15,048 nucleotides of DNA from Gammaproteobacteria bacterium (lineage in GTDB: Bacteria > Pseudomonadota > Gammaproteobacteria > Xanthomonadales > Marinicellaceae). The translations under genes were made by a program, and so were the position numbers. Location: NCBI GenBank assembly GCA_030426705.1, contig JAUHXW010000029.1:1-15048 (forward strand), in the 5' to 3' direction. Positions 1 to 8,524 of this stretch are shown in pieces; the first letter of the stretch is position 1, and each line of letters opens with the position of its first letter. The notes below the pieces were generated by a model. The model saw only the letters and a list, made by a program, of their open reading frames with translations. It was not told where the DNA came from and searched no databases.

Positions 1-1565
1 AAGTCACTGATGGCGCTGGGGGCAATGACCACACCACCGGCGTGCTTACCCACATTGCGTTTCAGGCCTTCAAGTTTCAATGACAGATCTACCACTTCCG
101 CCGCTTCATCATCTTCATCATACAAGCGTTGTAAATCAGGGGCTTTGTGTAGGGCTTCGGTCAGGGTGATGCCCAAATCATTGGGAATCAACTTGGCAAT
201 ACCATCCACCACCGGATACGGATAACCCAAAACACGACCGGCATCACGAACCACTGCTTTGGCATTCATAGAACCATAGGTGATGATCTGGCTGACTTTT
301 TCCTTGCCATAAGTGTCGGATACATAAGCAATCACTTCATCACGACGATCCATACAGAAATCCACGTCAAAGTCCGGCATGGAAATACGTTCAGGGTTCA
401 AAAAACGCTCAAACAGCAATTCATATTTCAAAGGATCCAAATTGGTAATTTTCAACACATAAGCCACCAACGAACCCGCCCCGGAACCACGCCCTGGTCC
501 AACCGGAATCTGATGGTCTTTCGACCACCTGATGAAGTCAGAAACAATCAAAAAGTAGCCAGGAAACCCCATGTCCAGAATCACTTTGATTTCATGATCC
601 AGGCGATCATGGTAATCCTGTTTGGTGTAATCGGGATCCGGACCGTGAGTTTGCAAAAACTCATTAAGGTTGTCACGACACAATTGAGCAAAATAGCTGT
701 CTATGGTCATACCTTCCGGAATCGGAAATTCAGGCAGGTAATAATCCTTGAAGTTAAAATCCAGCGTACAGCGCTGTGCTATTTCCAAGCTGTTTTCGAT
801 CAACGCCGGAAATTGCTGAAATGATGCAGTTATTTGTTCTGTGGATTGCACAAACTGATTGGCCGTGTATTCCTTCGGCCTTTTAGGATCAGCCAATACA
901 TAGCCACGATTGATACAAATGCGTGCTTCATGGGCATTGTAATCCTCATTTTCCAAAAAGCGACAACGCCCCGTGGCAACCATCGGTACTTCCTGATGCG
1001 CGGCGATATAAATGGCCGCAGAATTAACCGATTGTTCACGTTCGCGACCAATTTGAGCAATGGCAACGTAATAGCGATCGCCAAACACACTTTTCCAAGC
1101 AGCCATGGCCTCCACCGCCAACTCCAGTTTTTGGTTACTGATGTGGTAACCAACATCGCTGAACATGCTGTCAGCCAAAACAATTAATCCCTCGTTGTGG
1201 GCTTTGACATAATCTGCTGATACACAAGGTTGGTGGTTGGCATTGCGGTGGTATTGTGCGTGAGAAATGATTTGGCTCAGGTTTAAATACCCTTCACGGT
1301 TTTGGCACAACAATGTTAATTCGAACACTTGCGAATCATCTTCTGGATCAGTGACCCAGATGTCGGCACCGATGATGGGTTTGATGCCCGCTTTTTTGGC
1401 CGCATTGAAAAATTTGATGGTGGCAAACACATTGTTCATGTCGGTAATCGCGACTGCCGGCATGTTCATGGCTTTGACTTTGTCAATAAGCTGCGGAATT
1501 CGAATGGTTGAATCAACAATCGAATATTCGGTATGCACGTTCAAATGAACAAAGGAACCTGTCAT
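1..1565 (-). CDS. dnaE: DNA polymerase III alpha subunit, N-terminal part (cut by window edge)
   Basis: Catalytic subunit of the replicative DNA polymerase III (family C). Translating the minus strand from ATG at 1565 gives 521 uninterrupted codons running off the left edge, a little under half of the usual ~1160 residues. The start FVHLNVHTEYS (residues 5-15) is the PHP domain opening. GPGRGSGAGSLVAY (356-369) and PDFDVDF (397-403) belong to the polymerase palm; D400 and D402 match the two catalytic aspartates of E. coli DnaE (D401/D403). GKHAGGVVIAP (506-516) is the following conserved finger motif. The ATG lies 2 nt past the rnhB stop, with a GGAG about 12 nt upstream inside rnhB, so coupling is likely. 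rnhB-dnaE adjacency is standard in gammaproteobacteria. No damage is seen in the visible part. The family call is essentially certain. Confidence 0.98.
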   Translation of the reverse strand, partial: MTGSFVHLNVHTEYSIVDSTIRIPQLIDKVKAMNMPAVAITDMNNVFATIKFFNAAKKAGIKPIIGADIWVTDPEDDSQVFELTLLCQNREGYLNLSQIISHAQYHRNANHQPCVSADYVKAHNEGLIVLADSMFSDVGYHISNQKLELAVEAMAAWKSVFGDRYYVAIAQIGREREQSVNSAAIYIAAHQEVPMVATGRCRFLENEDYNAHEARICINRGYVLADPKRPKEYTANQFVQSTEQITASFQQFPALIENSLEIAQRCTLDFNFKDYYLPEFPIPEGMTIDSYFAQLCRDNLNEFLQTHGPDPDYTKQDYHDRLDHEIKVILDMGFPGYFLIVSDFIRWSKDHQIPVGPGRGSGAGSLVAYVLKITNLDPLKYELLFERFLNPERISMPDFDVDFCMDRRDEVIAYVSDTYGKEKVSQIITYGSMNAKAVVRDAGRVLGYPYPVVDGIAKLIPNDLGITLTEALHKAPDLQRLYDEDDEAAEVVDLSLKLEGLKRNVGKHAGGVVIAPSAISD

Positions 1566-1567
1566 GT

Positions 1568-2134
1568 TTACAACAACTCCATCTGTATCATGTGCTTAAC
1601 CGGTGCAAAGCTTTTGCGGTGGTGCTCACAAGGCCCGTGCAACTCAATGCTTTCCAGGTGCGCTTTGGTGCCATAACCTTTGTGTTGGGCAAAACCATAT
1701 TGGGGAAAAGTTTGATCAATTTGTTGCATCAATGCATCACGAGCGGTTTTGGCCAATATTGATGCTGCACTGATGGCAGCTACCTTACCATCGCCGCCAA
1801 CTATGGCTTCGGCTGCAATACCGAAATCTGGTGTTTTGTTACCATCAACCAATACTTTTTCGGGTTTAACATTCAATTGTTGGATGGCTTTTTGCATGCC
1901 CAGCATGGTGGCCTGAAAAATATTGATTTGATCAATTTTATCAACTGGGATATGCACAATTGACCAGGCTTTGGCCTGTTCCTTGATGGTCGCGACCAAA
2001 GCCAGCCTTTGATTTTCAGAAAGTTTTTTGGAATCATCAAGCCCGTCAATGGGCTCTTCCAAAATCACCGCAGCCACTGTCACCGGCCCTGCCAACGGGC
2101 CTCTTCCAGCTTCATCCACTCCGGCAATTAACAT
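1568..2134 (-). CDS. rnhB: Ribonuclease HII
   Basis: Cleaves the RNA strand of RNA/DNA hybrids and starts removal of single ribonucleotides misincorporated in DNA; cytoplasmic. The 188 residues cover the whole family fold (E. coli 198). GVDEAGRGPLAGP (5-17) carries D7 and E8, VLVDGN gives D97, and GGD gives D115; these match the four metal-binding acidic residues of E. coli RnhB (D16, E17, D108, D126). DSKKLS (34-39) and AASILAKTARD (123-133) are further signatures. The ATG overlaps the lpxB stop by 7 nt (ATGTTAA), and the gene ends 2 nt before dnaE. Its place between lpxB and dnaE is conserved across the class. Nothing odd is seen. Confidence 0.97.
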   Translation of the reverse strand: MLIAGVDEAGRGPLAGPVTVAAVILEEPIDGLDDSKKLSENQRLALVATIKEQAKAWSIVHIPVDKIDQINIFQATMLGMQKAIQQLNVKPEKVLVDGNKTPDFGIAAEAIVGGDGKVAAISAASILAKTARDALMQQIDQTFPQYGFAQHKGYGTKAHLESIELHGPCEHHRKSFAPVKHMIQMELL

Positions 2135-3282
2135 GCTGAATTCTCTCTACGCTGTTCGATAAATTCCAACACTGCCAATGCGGCTTGATTGTCCGATTCA
2201 GGTAACAACGATTGATGAATTGCGGTCATGGTTTGGATGAGTTTTTGTTGTGGTTGATTGATCACTTGCTGACAGTTTGCGGTTAAATTATCTATCGTCA
2301 AATCCTTTTGCATCACTTCTGGCACCAAAAAGTCACCGTACAGCACATTGGGCAACGAATAATATGGTAACTTCATCATTTTGAACGTTTTAACCAACCA
2401 CCAGGTTAATGGGGAAATTTTATAAGCCACCACCATCGGTGTTTTGCACAACATGGCTTCAAGTGCCACGGTGCCAGAACCCAACAAAGCAAAATCCGCC
2501 GCTTCTAATAATTCGGTGGCTGAATCGACCATCTGAATATCCAATTGATACTCTGCTGCTATGCTTTGAACCATATTCACTTTGTCTTGATTGACATTAC
2601 TGCTGATGATGCGCCATTCATCATTCAAACCCAGTTGTTTGATGGTTTGGCAAAATAAGGGCATCAGTTTTCGGATTTCCCGATTTCTGCTACCAGGCAA
2701 CACAGCCAATACCTTTTGTTCTAACACACCGATCTTTTGTTTGGCAATTTGTTTGTCAACCTTCAGCGGAATACGAGTGGCCAATGGATGACCCACAAAT
2801 TGAGCAGTAATTGTGGTGTCCTGATAAATCGGCACTTCAAAAGGAAACAAGGTCAGCAGACAATCAATGAATTGTTGCATTTTAAAAACACGTTTCGGCC
2901 GCCAGGCCCAAACCGATGGACTGACATAATGCACAACTGAAATACCGTGTTTTTTCAGACTCTTGGCAATTGAAAAATTCAAATCAGGGGAATCCACACC
3001 AATAAATACATCGGGATTAAATGAAACAATATCAGCCACAATTTGTTTTTTAAGCTTCAACAATCTGGGCAAGTCTTTCAATACTTCGAACAAACCCATC
3101 ACTGAAAAAGCTTCATTATCCTGAATAACCTTAACCCCGGTGGCTTTGATTTTTTCTCCACCCACAGCCACCACTTCACAACCAGGACTGAGGGTCTTTA
3201 AATCATTGATCAAGTTAGCACCTATCAAGTCACTGGAAGCTTCTCCAGCCACCAAAGCCACCTTGAGTACACCCTGGGGCAT
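2128..3282 (-). CDS. lpxB: Lipid-A-disaccharide synthase
   Basis: Glycosyltransferase (GT19) that joins 2,3-diacylglucosamine-1-phosphate (lipid X) to UDP-2,3-diacylglucosamine to make the lipid A disaccharide on the inner face of the cytoplasmic membrane. It has 384 residues (E. coli 382). The N-terminal VALVAGEASSDLIGANLI, GVDSPDLN (around residues 95-102), HYVSPSVWAWRPKRVFK, the VLPGSRNREI loop and GSGTVALEAMLCKTPMVV near the nucleotide site all match LpxB. The start codon shares one base with the lpxA stop (TGATG), and the end overlaps rnhB by 7 nt, so it is very probably coupled to lpxA. The full-length frame is intact. No other glycosyltransferase family fits. Confidence 0.97.
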   Translation of the reverse strand: MPQGVLKVALVAGEASSDLIGANLINDLKTLSPGCEVVAVGGEKIKATGVKVIQDNEAFSVMGLFEVLKDLPRLLKLKKQIVADIVSFNPDVFIGVDSPDLNFSIAKSLKKHGISVVHYVSPSVWAWRPKRVFKMQQFIDCLLTLFPFEVPIYQDTTITAQFVGHPLATRIPLKVDKQIAKQKIGVLEQKVLAVLPGSRNREIRKLMPLFCQTIKQLGLNDEWRIISSNVNQDKVNMVQSIAAEYQLDIQMVDSATELLEAADFALLGSGTVALEAMLCKTPMVVAYKISPLTWWLVKTFKMMKLPYYSLPNVLYGDFLVPEVMQKDLTIDNLTANCQQVINQPQQKLIQTMTAIHQSLLPESDNQAALAVLEFIEQRRENSAC

Positions 3283-4052
3283 CAGCGAATGATGCTGCGG
3301 GAGGATTTTTGGATAAATTCCACCATCAATTTGACGTCATCTGACTCGTTCGCCAGCTGTATCATTTCTGCCATTGCCTGTTCCAGTTTTAAATCTGATT
3401 TATACAGGATGCGGTAGGCTTTTTTTATGGCCGCTATGCGCTCTTTGGAAAAACCTCGTCTTTTCAACCCTTCAAAGTTGATGGCTCGCGGTTTCGCAGG
3501 ATTTCCTTGTGCCATCACGAATGGTGGCAAATCTTTCTGGAAGCCGGTATCCATGGCTGAAAAAGCATGCGCACCGATACGACAAAATTGATGGATTTTA
3601 GAAAAGCCACCCAAAATGGCATAGTCATCAACGTGTACATGGCCCGCCAAAGAACTGCAGTTAGCCAAAATGGTATGATTTCCCAGGACACAATCATGCG
3701 CGATGTGAACATAAGCCATGATCCAGTTGTCATCACCAATTAGGGTAATGCCTTCATCATCAACTGTACCTCGATTGATGGTGACATATTCCCTGATGGT
3801 GTTGTTGTCACCAATCACCAGTTTCGTGGGTTCGTTGTCAAATTTTTTGTCTTGCGGATCTTCTCCTATGGAAGCGAACGGATAAATTTTATTGCCTTTG
3901 CCGATGCGGGTGTGATTAGCCACAACCACATGTGATTTTAATTCGCAATTATCACCAATTTCAGTATTCCCTTCAACAATACAATATGGCCCTATTTTGA
4001 CATTTTCGCCAATCCTAGCTGAGGGGTCAATAATGGCACTGGGGTGAATCAT
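3282..4052 (-). CDS. lpxA: UDP-N-acetylglucosamine 3-O-acyltransferase
   Basis: First step of lipid A synthesis: transfer of a 3-hydroxyacyl chain from ACP to the 3-OH of UDP-GlcNAc. The frame is open upstream to a GTG at 4070, but I start at the ATG at 4052 (MIHPSAIID). That gives 256 residues, forms an ATGA overlap with the fabZ stop, and places a GAGAAGAG ribosome site just upstream. The N-terminal ~185 residues are a left-handed beta-helix of hexapeptide repeats; HIAHDC holds the catalytic base H119 (E. coli H125). The C-terminal helical part begins near INFEGLKRRGFS. Position 167 is Met where E. coli has G173, the residue that sets acyl-chain length (see findings). The C-terminus SSRSIIR matches the E. 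coli end. Confidence 0.97.
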   Translation of the reverse strand: MIHPSAIIDPSARIGENVKIGPYCIVEGNTEIGDNCELKSHVVVANHTRIGKGNKIYPFASIGEDPQDKKFDNEPTKLVIGDNNTIREYVTINRGTVDDEGITLIGDDNWIMAYVHIAHDCVLGNHTILANCSSLAGHVHVDDYAILGGFSKIHQFCRIGAHAFSAMDTGFQKDLPPFVMAQGNPAKPRAINFEGLKRRGFSKERIAAIKKAYRILYKSDLKLEQAMAEMIQLANESDDVKLMVEFIQKSSRSIIR

Positions 4053-4516
4053 TTGCTCTTCTCTGCACACAAAAATTCAGCTTTGGCCGCCACCTTACCA
4101 TCAACAGTGGTTTTACCTTCATACAGGGTCATGTTTTTGATGATTTTTTTGATTTTACATTCAAAAATTAACTGATCACCTGGCACCACAATTTGTGAAA
4201 ACTTGGCTTTGTCCACTTTTACCAAATAAAACAATGCATCATTGGCATGTCCAGACCTGGATAATTGGGTCAATACACCAGCTGCCTGCGCCATCGCTTC
4301 GATAAGCATCACACCTGGCATTACAGGATGACCGGGAAAATGTCCTTGAAATTGAGGTTCATTGAAACTGACATTTTTTACCGCTTTAATCCATTCTCCT
4401 GGCTCATAATCCAACACTTTATCCACCAGCAAAAAAGGATAACGATGTGGAATCAAATCCATGATTTTCTCTACACCGACTTGCTTGTCCTGATTGGATT
4501 TTTCTTGATCAGTCAT
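4049..4516 (-). CDS. fabZ: 3-hydroxyacyl-ACP dehydratase FabZ
   Basis: Dehydrates (3R)-hydroxyacyl-ACP to trans-2-enoyl-ACP in type II fatty acid elongation, competing with LpxA and LpxD for the same 3-hydroxyacyl-ACP pool. It is a 155-residue single hot-dog domain. IPHRYPFLLVDKV is the family opening, GHFPGHPVMPGV carries the catalytic His on the central helix, and IEAMAQAAG carries the catalytic Glu. The start overlaps the lpxD stop by 8 nt (ATGACTGA) and the stop overlaps lpxA by 4 nt. The lpxD-fabZ-lpxA order keeps the enzymes that divide acyl chains between phospholipid and lipid A under one transcript. A FabA identity is unlikely given the length, motifs and context. Confidence 0.97.
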   Translation of the reverse strand: MTDQEKSNQDKQVGVEKIMDLIPHRYPFLLVDKVLDYEPGEWIKAVKNVSFNEPQFQGHFPGHPVMPGVMLIEAMAQAAGVLTQLSRSGHANDALFYLVKVDKAKFSQIVVPGDQLIFECKIKKIIKNMTLYEGKTTVDGKVAAKAEFLCAEKSK

Positions 4517-5498
4517 TTATTTTTTTCTCCAATTGATTCACTTTCCGGGCTATTTGATCCAGTTGCCATTGTTTGGTGGGCTGCAAAGGAGCAACAGAAC
4601 TGTAAGAGCCTGGCTCTTTGATCGAATGGGTCACCAAAGCCATGGCCTGAACAGTCACCCCATCACAAATTTCAATGTGCCCCACAATACCAACGCCTCC
4701 GCCAATCAGACAATTTTTGCCTATTTTGGCTGAACCAGCGACTGCCGTACAACCGGCAATTACGGTGTGATCACCAATCACCACATTGTGACCGATTTGT
4801 ATTTGGTTATCCAGTTTGACATCTTTGCCTAAAACGGTATTTTCGATGGCACCACAATCTATGGTGGTGTTGGCTCCAACCTCACAATCATCACCCAAAA
4901 TAACCACACCAGTTTGTGGAATTTTGACCCATTTGTGTTTGTCTCGAGCCAGACCAAAACCATCAGCACCAATCACTGCCCCTGGGTGTAAAATAACGCG
5001 ATCTCCTATTTCGCAACCTGATTCAATTTTTACCCCCGCTTTGATTTCACAGTTTCGGCCGATTTTCACATCATCACCAATCGATACTTGATTATGAATC
5101 ACAGTTCCTTGACCAATTTGACTGTTGTCACCAATCACGCTGTAAGCGCCAATACTGACATCCTCAGCCACTTGAACAGTTTCTGCCATGACCGCTGTGT
5201 GATGAATGCTGGATGCTTTCTTTTGTTGTACAGCGAAATATTGAGCCACATAGGCAAAGGTCACATAAGGGTTTTCTGAAATCAACGCATTACCATCAAA
5301 TTCCTTGGCCATGCTTTCAGTTAATATCACTACACCCGCTTCAGTGCTCGTTAAGTATTTTTTGTAGTTAGAATTGGCCAAAAAACTGATTTGATTGGCT
5401 TGGGCATTTTCCAATGTTGCGACCGATTCTATCAACACATCAGCATCACCTTTGAAGGTTAATTTTTGATTGGCGGCCAAATCAGCTAAACGTATCAT
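4509..5498 (-). CDS. lpxD: UDP-3-O-(3-hydroxyacyl)glucosamine N-acyltransferase
   Basis: Third enzyme of lipid A synthesis: adds a 3-hydroxyacyl chain to the 2-amino group of UDP-3-O-acylglucosamine. The 329 residues (E. coli 341) show an N-terminal uridine-binding domain (about 1-100, with ISFLANSNYKKYL), a hexapeptide-repeat left-handed beta-helix (about 105-295) and a charged C-terminal helix (IARKVNQLEKKI). H237 in QIGHNVVIGDHT matches the catalytic H239 of E. coli. HPGAVIGADGFGLA is another family motif. It starts 9 nt after the skp/ompH stop and overlaps fabZ by 8 nt. Repeats and key residues look intact. LpxA is excluded by the N-terminal domain and by the separate lpxA gene downstream. 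Confidence 0.97.
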   Translation of the reverse strand: MIRLADLAANQKLTFKGDADVLIESVATLENAQANQISFLANSNYKKYLTSTEAGVVILTESMAKEFDGNALISENPYVTFAYVAQYFAVQQKKASSIHHTAVMAETVQVAEDVSIGAYSVIGDNSQIGQGTVIHNQVSIGDDVKIGRNCEIKAGVKIESGCEIGDRVILHPGAVIGADGFGLARDKHKWVKIPQTGVVILGDDCEVGANTTIDCGAIENTVLGKDVKLDNQIQIGHNVVIGDHTVIAGCTAVAGSAKIGKNCLIGGGVGIVGHIEICDGVTVQAMALVTHSIKEPGSYSSVAPLQPTKQWQLDQIARKVNQLEKKIND

Positions 5499-5507
5499 CT
5501 GCTGGCC

Positions 5508-6023
5508 TTATTGGTTGGAGGAATAATCGGCTCTGAGTTGTTGCAATATTTCATCGGTGATGTCAATTTTGGCATTGGCATACAAAATGGCATTGATCAA
5601 AATGGCATCATAACCATTTTCTTCAGCATATCTGGCAACCACGGTTTTGATTTGATTTTGCACCTCATCTACCAACTGGGAGTTTCTGATGATGATGGCG
5701 TCATTCAGATCTTCTTTGGCCCTGCGCACCTGACGATCTAAAATCCTGGCTCGTTCCTGCAATTCGGCTAACTTATCAGGCGTCATAAAATTGCCCTCTT
5801 TACTGATGCTGTCCTCTAACAGTTTCAGATCCGTTTCTTGTTGGGAAATTTTATTATTCTGGTCTTCAAATTCTTCAGTTAATGTCCTGTTGGCATCTAA
5901 AATTTGCGGTGAATTATTGATCAGGGCATTCATATCAACATAGCCAATTTTTCCTTCTGCGCTGAGTTGACCCGCTATTAACAGCAAAGTCAGCAACAGA
6001 GATTTTTTGGCCCAATTGAACAT
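5508..6023 (-). CDS. skp: Periplasmic OMP chaperone of the Skp/OmpH family
   Basis: Skp-family chaperone that holds unfolded outer-membrane proteins in the periplasm and hands them to the Bam complex. The frame is open upstream to an ATG at 6098, but I choose the ATG at 6023 (MFNWAKKS). A signal peptide starts there at once (basic WAKK, a leucine-rich core, cleavage probably after LSA), and the start lies 1 nt after the bamA stop; the longer start would overlap bamA by 74 nt. The mature start GKIGYVDMNALINNSP is the family signature. The middle (about 45-130) is rich in E, K, Q and R and predicted coiled coil, as in the Skp tentacles. Length is 171 residues, close to E. coli Skp. The call is firm at family level; specific clients are inferred from bamA adjacency. 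Confidence 0.92.
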   Translation of the reverse strand: MFNWAKKSLLLTLLLIAGQLSAEGKIGYVDMNALINNSPQILDANRTLTEEFEDQNNKISQQETDLKLLEDSISKEGNFMTPDKLAELQERARILDRQVRRAKEDLNDAIIIRNSQLVDEVQNQIKTVVARYAEENGYDAILINAILYANAKIDITDEILQQLRADYSSNQ

Positions 6024-6024
6024 A

Positions 6025-8496
6025 TCAGAAGGTGTTACCAAAGGTAAATTGCAAACGCTCGGTTCGGTCTCTGCGATCTTTGTTAAATGGCAGGGCATAA
6101 GAAATCACAATGGGTCCAACAGGCGCTTGCCATTTCAGTGCAACCCCCGTCGACATCCTCAACTCCCTGGCTTCAAATGAATCGAAATCATCAAACACGT
6201 TACCTACGTCAAGGAACCAGGCTAACCTGGCGGCATTGCTGCTTTCTTTGGCAAATGGCGTTGGAAAAATAATTTCTGCTGAACCCACAACTTTAAAAGA
6301 ACCACCAATCGGATCACCAGTGCGTGATGTCGTAGGTTCACCAAGCTCATCTTCCAGAGCCCCGCCCACCAATGATTTGGGACCCAGGGTATTGTCATCA
6401 TAACCTCTGACTGAACTTACACCACCTGCAAAGAAGTTTTCAAAAAATGGCAAGCCATTGGTATCACCATATCCATCTCCATAGCCTATTTCGCCTCTTA
6501 ATGACAAGGTCAATTTATCAGTTAAGGGAAACAGAATATTTTCTCTCAGGTTAATTTTATAAAACTCCGCAGTACTGCTTGGCAGGGAAGCTTCCAAACC
6601 AATGGAATGGTAAGCACCTCTGGTAGGATTAAAGTACCTGTTACGACTGTCACGTGCCCACCTGGCTTCAGCTTTATAAAAGGTAAAAGCCCTTCGGTAT
6701 TGGAATGGCACGTAAATCAATTCATCTTCTTCACCTGTTGCAGGTGGAACCATACCGTCGGTATAACATTGCCCTGTCAAAGCAGGCAGTTCACTGTCAT
6801 CTTCAGGTCTGACAATCGATGAACAGGAATAAGCGTAACCACCCAAATCCAACAAGTCTTGTATGATGGCATCAGCAGTTAAACCTTCATTGGCACGCAA
6901 AGAAATCCTTTCATATGCCAAATTGGTATAAATTCGATCGAATTCTGTGATTGGAAAACTGGCCTGCACACCTAAACTACCATTGGTAGAATTGTATTGA
7001 GCAATGTTGGCATCACCTTGGTCAATGTTGGTGAAATTAACGGTGTAACCCAATGAAATACCGTCATCAGTAAAGTAAGGATTTTCGTAAAGCAAATTCA
7101 GTCTTTTGTAGAAATCTGAAGTATTAACTGCCACAGATAATGTGTTACCTGTGCCTAATAAGTTTTGCAGTGATACACTGGTAGAAAAGTTCAGTCCACT
7201 GACCTGTGAATAACCGAGGCCAAAAGTAAATTGCCCGGAGTTTCTTTCTTTAACTGTCACGTTTACATCAATTTGATCTTCAGTCCCAGGCACTTGTGTA
7301 GTTTCAATTTCAACTTCTTCAAAATATGGCTTTTGTTGTAAACGCAATTTGGAACGGTCAATCAATGCTTGTGAGAACCAGGCGCCTTCAAATTGCCTCA
7401 TTTCTCGACGCAACACCTCATCTTTGGTTTTGGTGTTACCAATAAAGTTAATGCGTCGCACATAAACTTTCTTTCCGGGGATGACAAAGAAAGTAACATC
7501 TACAGTTTTTTCTTCCTCGTTAATTTCGGTGACTGGTTGGATTTCAGCAAATGCGTAACCACGGTTTGATAACACTGCTTTTAGCGTGTTGTTGGTCAGT
7601 TCAATTTTATTTTGTGAAAACACATCACCCTCATTGGTAATCAAGTACCTGCGCATGATGTCTTTTTCGAAAATCAGGTTGCCAGTCAATTCCTGTTTAC
7701 CAAATTTAAATTGATCTCCTTCCTGAATATTGGCGGTGATGTATATGTCCTTTTTATCATTACTTATGGTCACTTGCACAGATTCAACTTCTGCATTCAC
7801 ATAACCTCGATCCAAGTAATAGGATTTTAATTTTTCCAAATCACCGTTAAGCTTTTCTTTTGAGTATTGGTCATCTTGCGAATACCAGGACAACCAGTTG
7901 GTGGTGTCTGATTCAAAGGCATCAATCAATTCCTCATCAGTAAAAACAGTGTTACCGACAATTTTAATGTGTTTGATTTTGGCAGATTTACCTTCATCAA
8001 TATTGATGTTGATCAATACTCGGTTTCGATCCAAATCCTGAACATTGGTATCTATCTCAACATTGTATTTACCCCTGGAGAAAAATTGATTAACCAGTTC
8101 GTTTTTGACCCGATCAAGTTCCAAACGGTTAAAAACTTCACCTTCAGCCAATCCGATGTTGTTGAGCCCCTGCATCAACTCTTCGGTTTTGATACTTTTA
8201 TTTCCATCAATTCTGATGGTGGCGATGGCTGGACGTTCATCAACTTCAACAATCAATACATCACCATTACGGCGCATTTTCACATCATTGAAATAACCCG
8301 TCGTAAACAAACCTTGAATGGCTGTTCTGATATTTCCAGGATTAACCTCGTCACCTCGCTCGATGGGCAAGTATGAAAATATAGTTCCATGAGAAATACG
8401 ATCAGCTCCGATGATTCTGATGTCATTCACAGTGAAAGGATCAAATGCTTTGGCATTAAAAGCCAAAAGCACCAAAAGTAAAATTAGATTTCGCAT
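6025..8496 (-). CDS. bamA: Outer membrane protein assembly factor BamA
   Basis: Central subunit of the Bam machine that folds beta-barrel proteins into the outer membrane. It has 823 residues (E. coli 810). A signal peptide (about 1-17, ending NAKA) is followed by five POTRA domains (about 20-420; for example IRIDGNKSIKTEEL and IKIVGNTVFTDEEL) and a C-terminal 16-strand barrel ending in F (QFTFGNTF), the typical terminal beta-signal. VRGY at 696-699 is the conserved loop-6 motif inserted in the barrel. Cysteines at about 558 and 577 lie in a long predicted extracellular loop and may form a disulfide. It lies 28 nt after rseP and 1 nt before skp. No clear Shine-Dalgarno precedes the ATG; the upstream 28 nt are mostly A and T. 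A TamA identity is ruled out by five POTRAs and the neighbours. Confidence 0.98.
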   Translation of the reverse strand: MRNLILLLVLLAFNAKAFDPFTVNDIRIIGADRISHGTIFSYLPIERGDEVNPGNIRTAIQGLFTTGYFNDVKMRRNGDVLIVEVDERPAIATIRIDGNKSIKTEELMQGLNNIGLAEGEVFNRLELDRVKNELVNQFFSRGKYNVEIDTNVQDLDRNRVLININIDEGKSAKIKHIKIVGNTVFTDEELIDAFESDTTNWLSWYSQDDQYSKEKLNGDLEKLKSYYLDRGYVNAEVESVQVTISNDKKDIYITANIQEGDQFKFGKQELTGNLIFEKDIMRRYLITNEGDVFSQNKIELTNNTLKAVLSNRGYAFAEIQPVTEINEEEKTVDVTFFVIPGKKVYVRRINFIGNTKTKDEVLRREMRQFEGAWFSQALIDRSKLRLQQKPYFEEVEIETTQVPGTEDQIDVNVTVKERNSGQFTFGLGYSQVSGLNFSTSVSLQNLLGTGNTLSVAVNTSDFYKRLNLLYENPYFTDDGISLGYTVNFTNIDQGDANIAQYNSTNGSLGVQASFPITEFDRIYTNLAYERISLRANEGLTADAIIQDLLDLGGYAYSCSSIVRPEDDSELPALTGQCYTDGMVPPATGEEDELIYVPFQYRRAFTFYKAEARWARDSRNRYFNPTRGAYHSIGLEASLPSSTAEFYKINLRENILFPLTDKLTLSLRGEIGYGDGYGDTNGLPFFENFFAGGVSSVRGYDDNTLGPKSLVGGALEDELGEPTTSRTGDPIGGSFKVVGSAEIIFPTPFAKESSNAARLAWFLDVGNVFDDFDSFEARELRMSTGVALKWQAPVGPIVISYALPFNKDRRDRTERLQFTFGNTF

Positions 8497-8524
8497 ATGG
8501 TTTGTTATTATTTTTTTCTGTATT

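Noticed and set aside
834..1187. 117-codon open frame on the plus strand
   Set aside because: It lies wholly antisense to dnaE, whose frame is intact and strongly conserved; it has no recognisable domain.
4053..4070. Upstream GTG start for lpxA
   Set aside because: The ATG at 4052 has a better ribosome site, makes the common ATGA overlap with fabZ and matches the family N-terminus.
6024..6098. Twenty-five-codon upstream extension of skp/ompH
   Set aside because: It would bury the signal peptide and overlap the conserved bamA C-terminus; the ATG at 6023 gives a signal peptide at the very N-terminus.
8116..8122. GGAACTT on the minus strand inside bamA, resembling a sigma-E -35 box
   Set aside because: No TCTGA-like -10 element follows at 15-17 nt, and the bases encode conserved POTRA sequence (ELDRV). 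Treated as chance.
7969..8376. 135-codon open frame on the plus strand
   Set aside because: It is antisense to the POTRA region of bamA and follows from the codon composition of that gene; no family resemblance seen.
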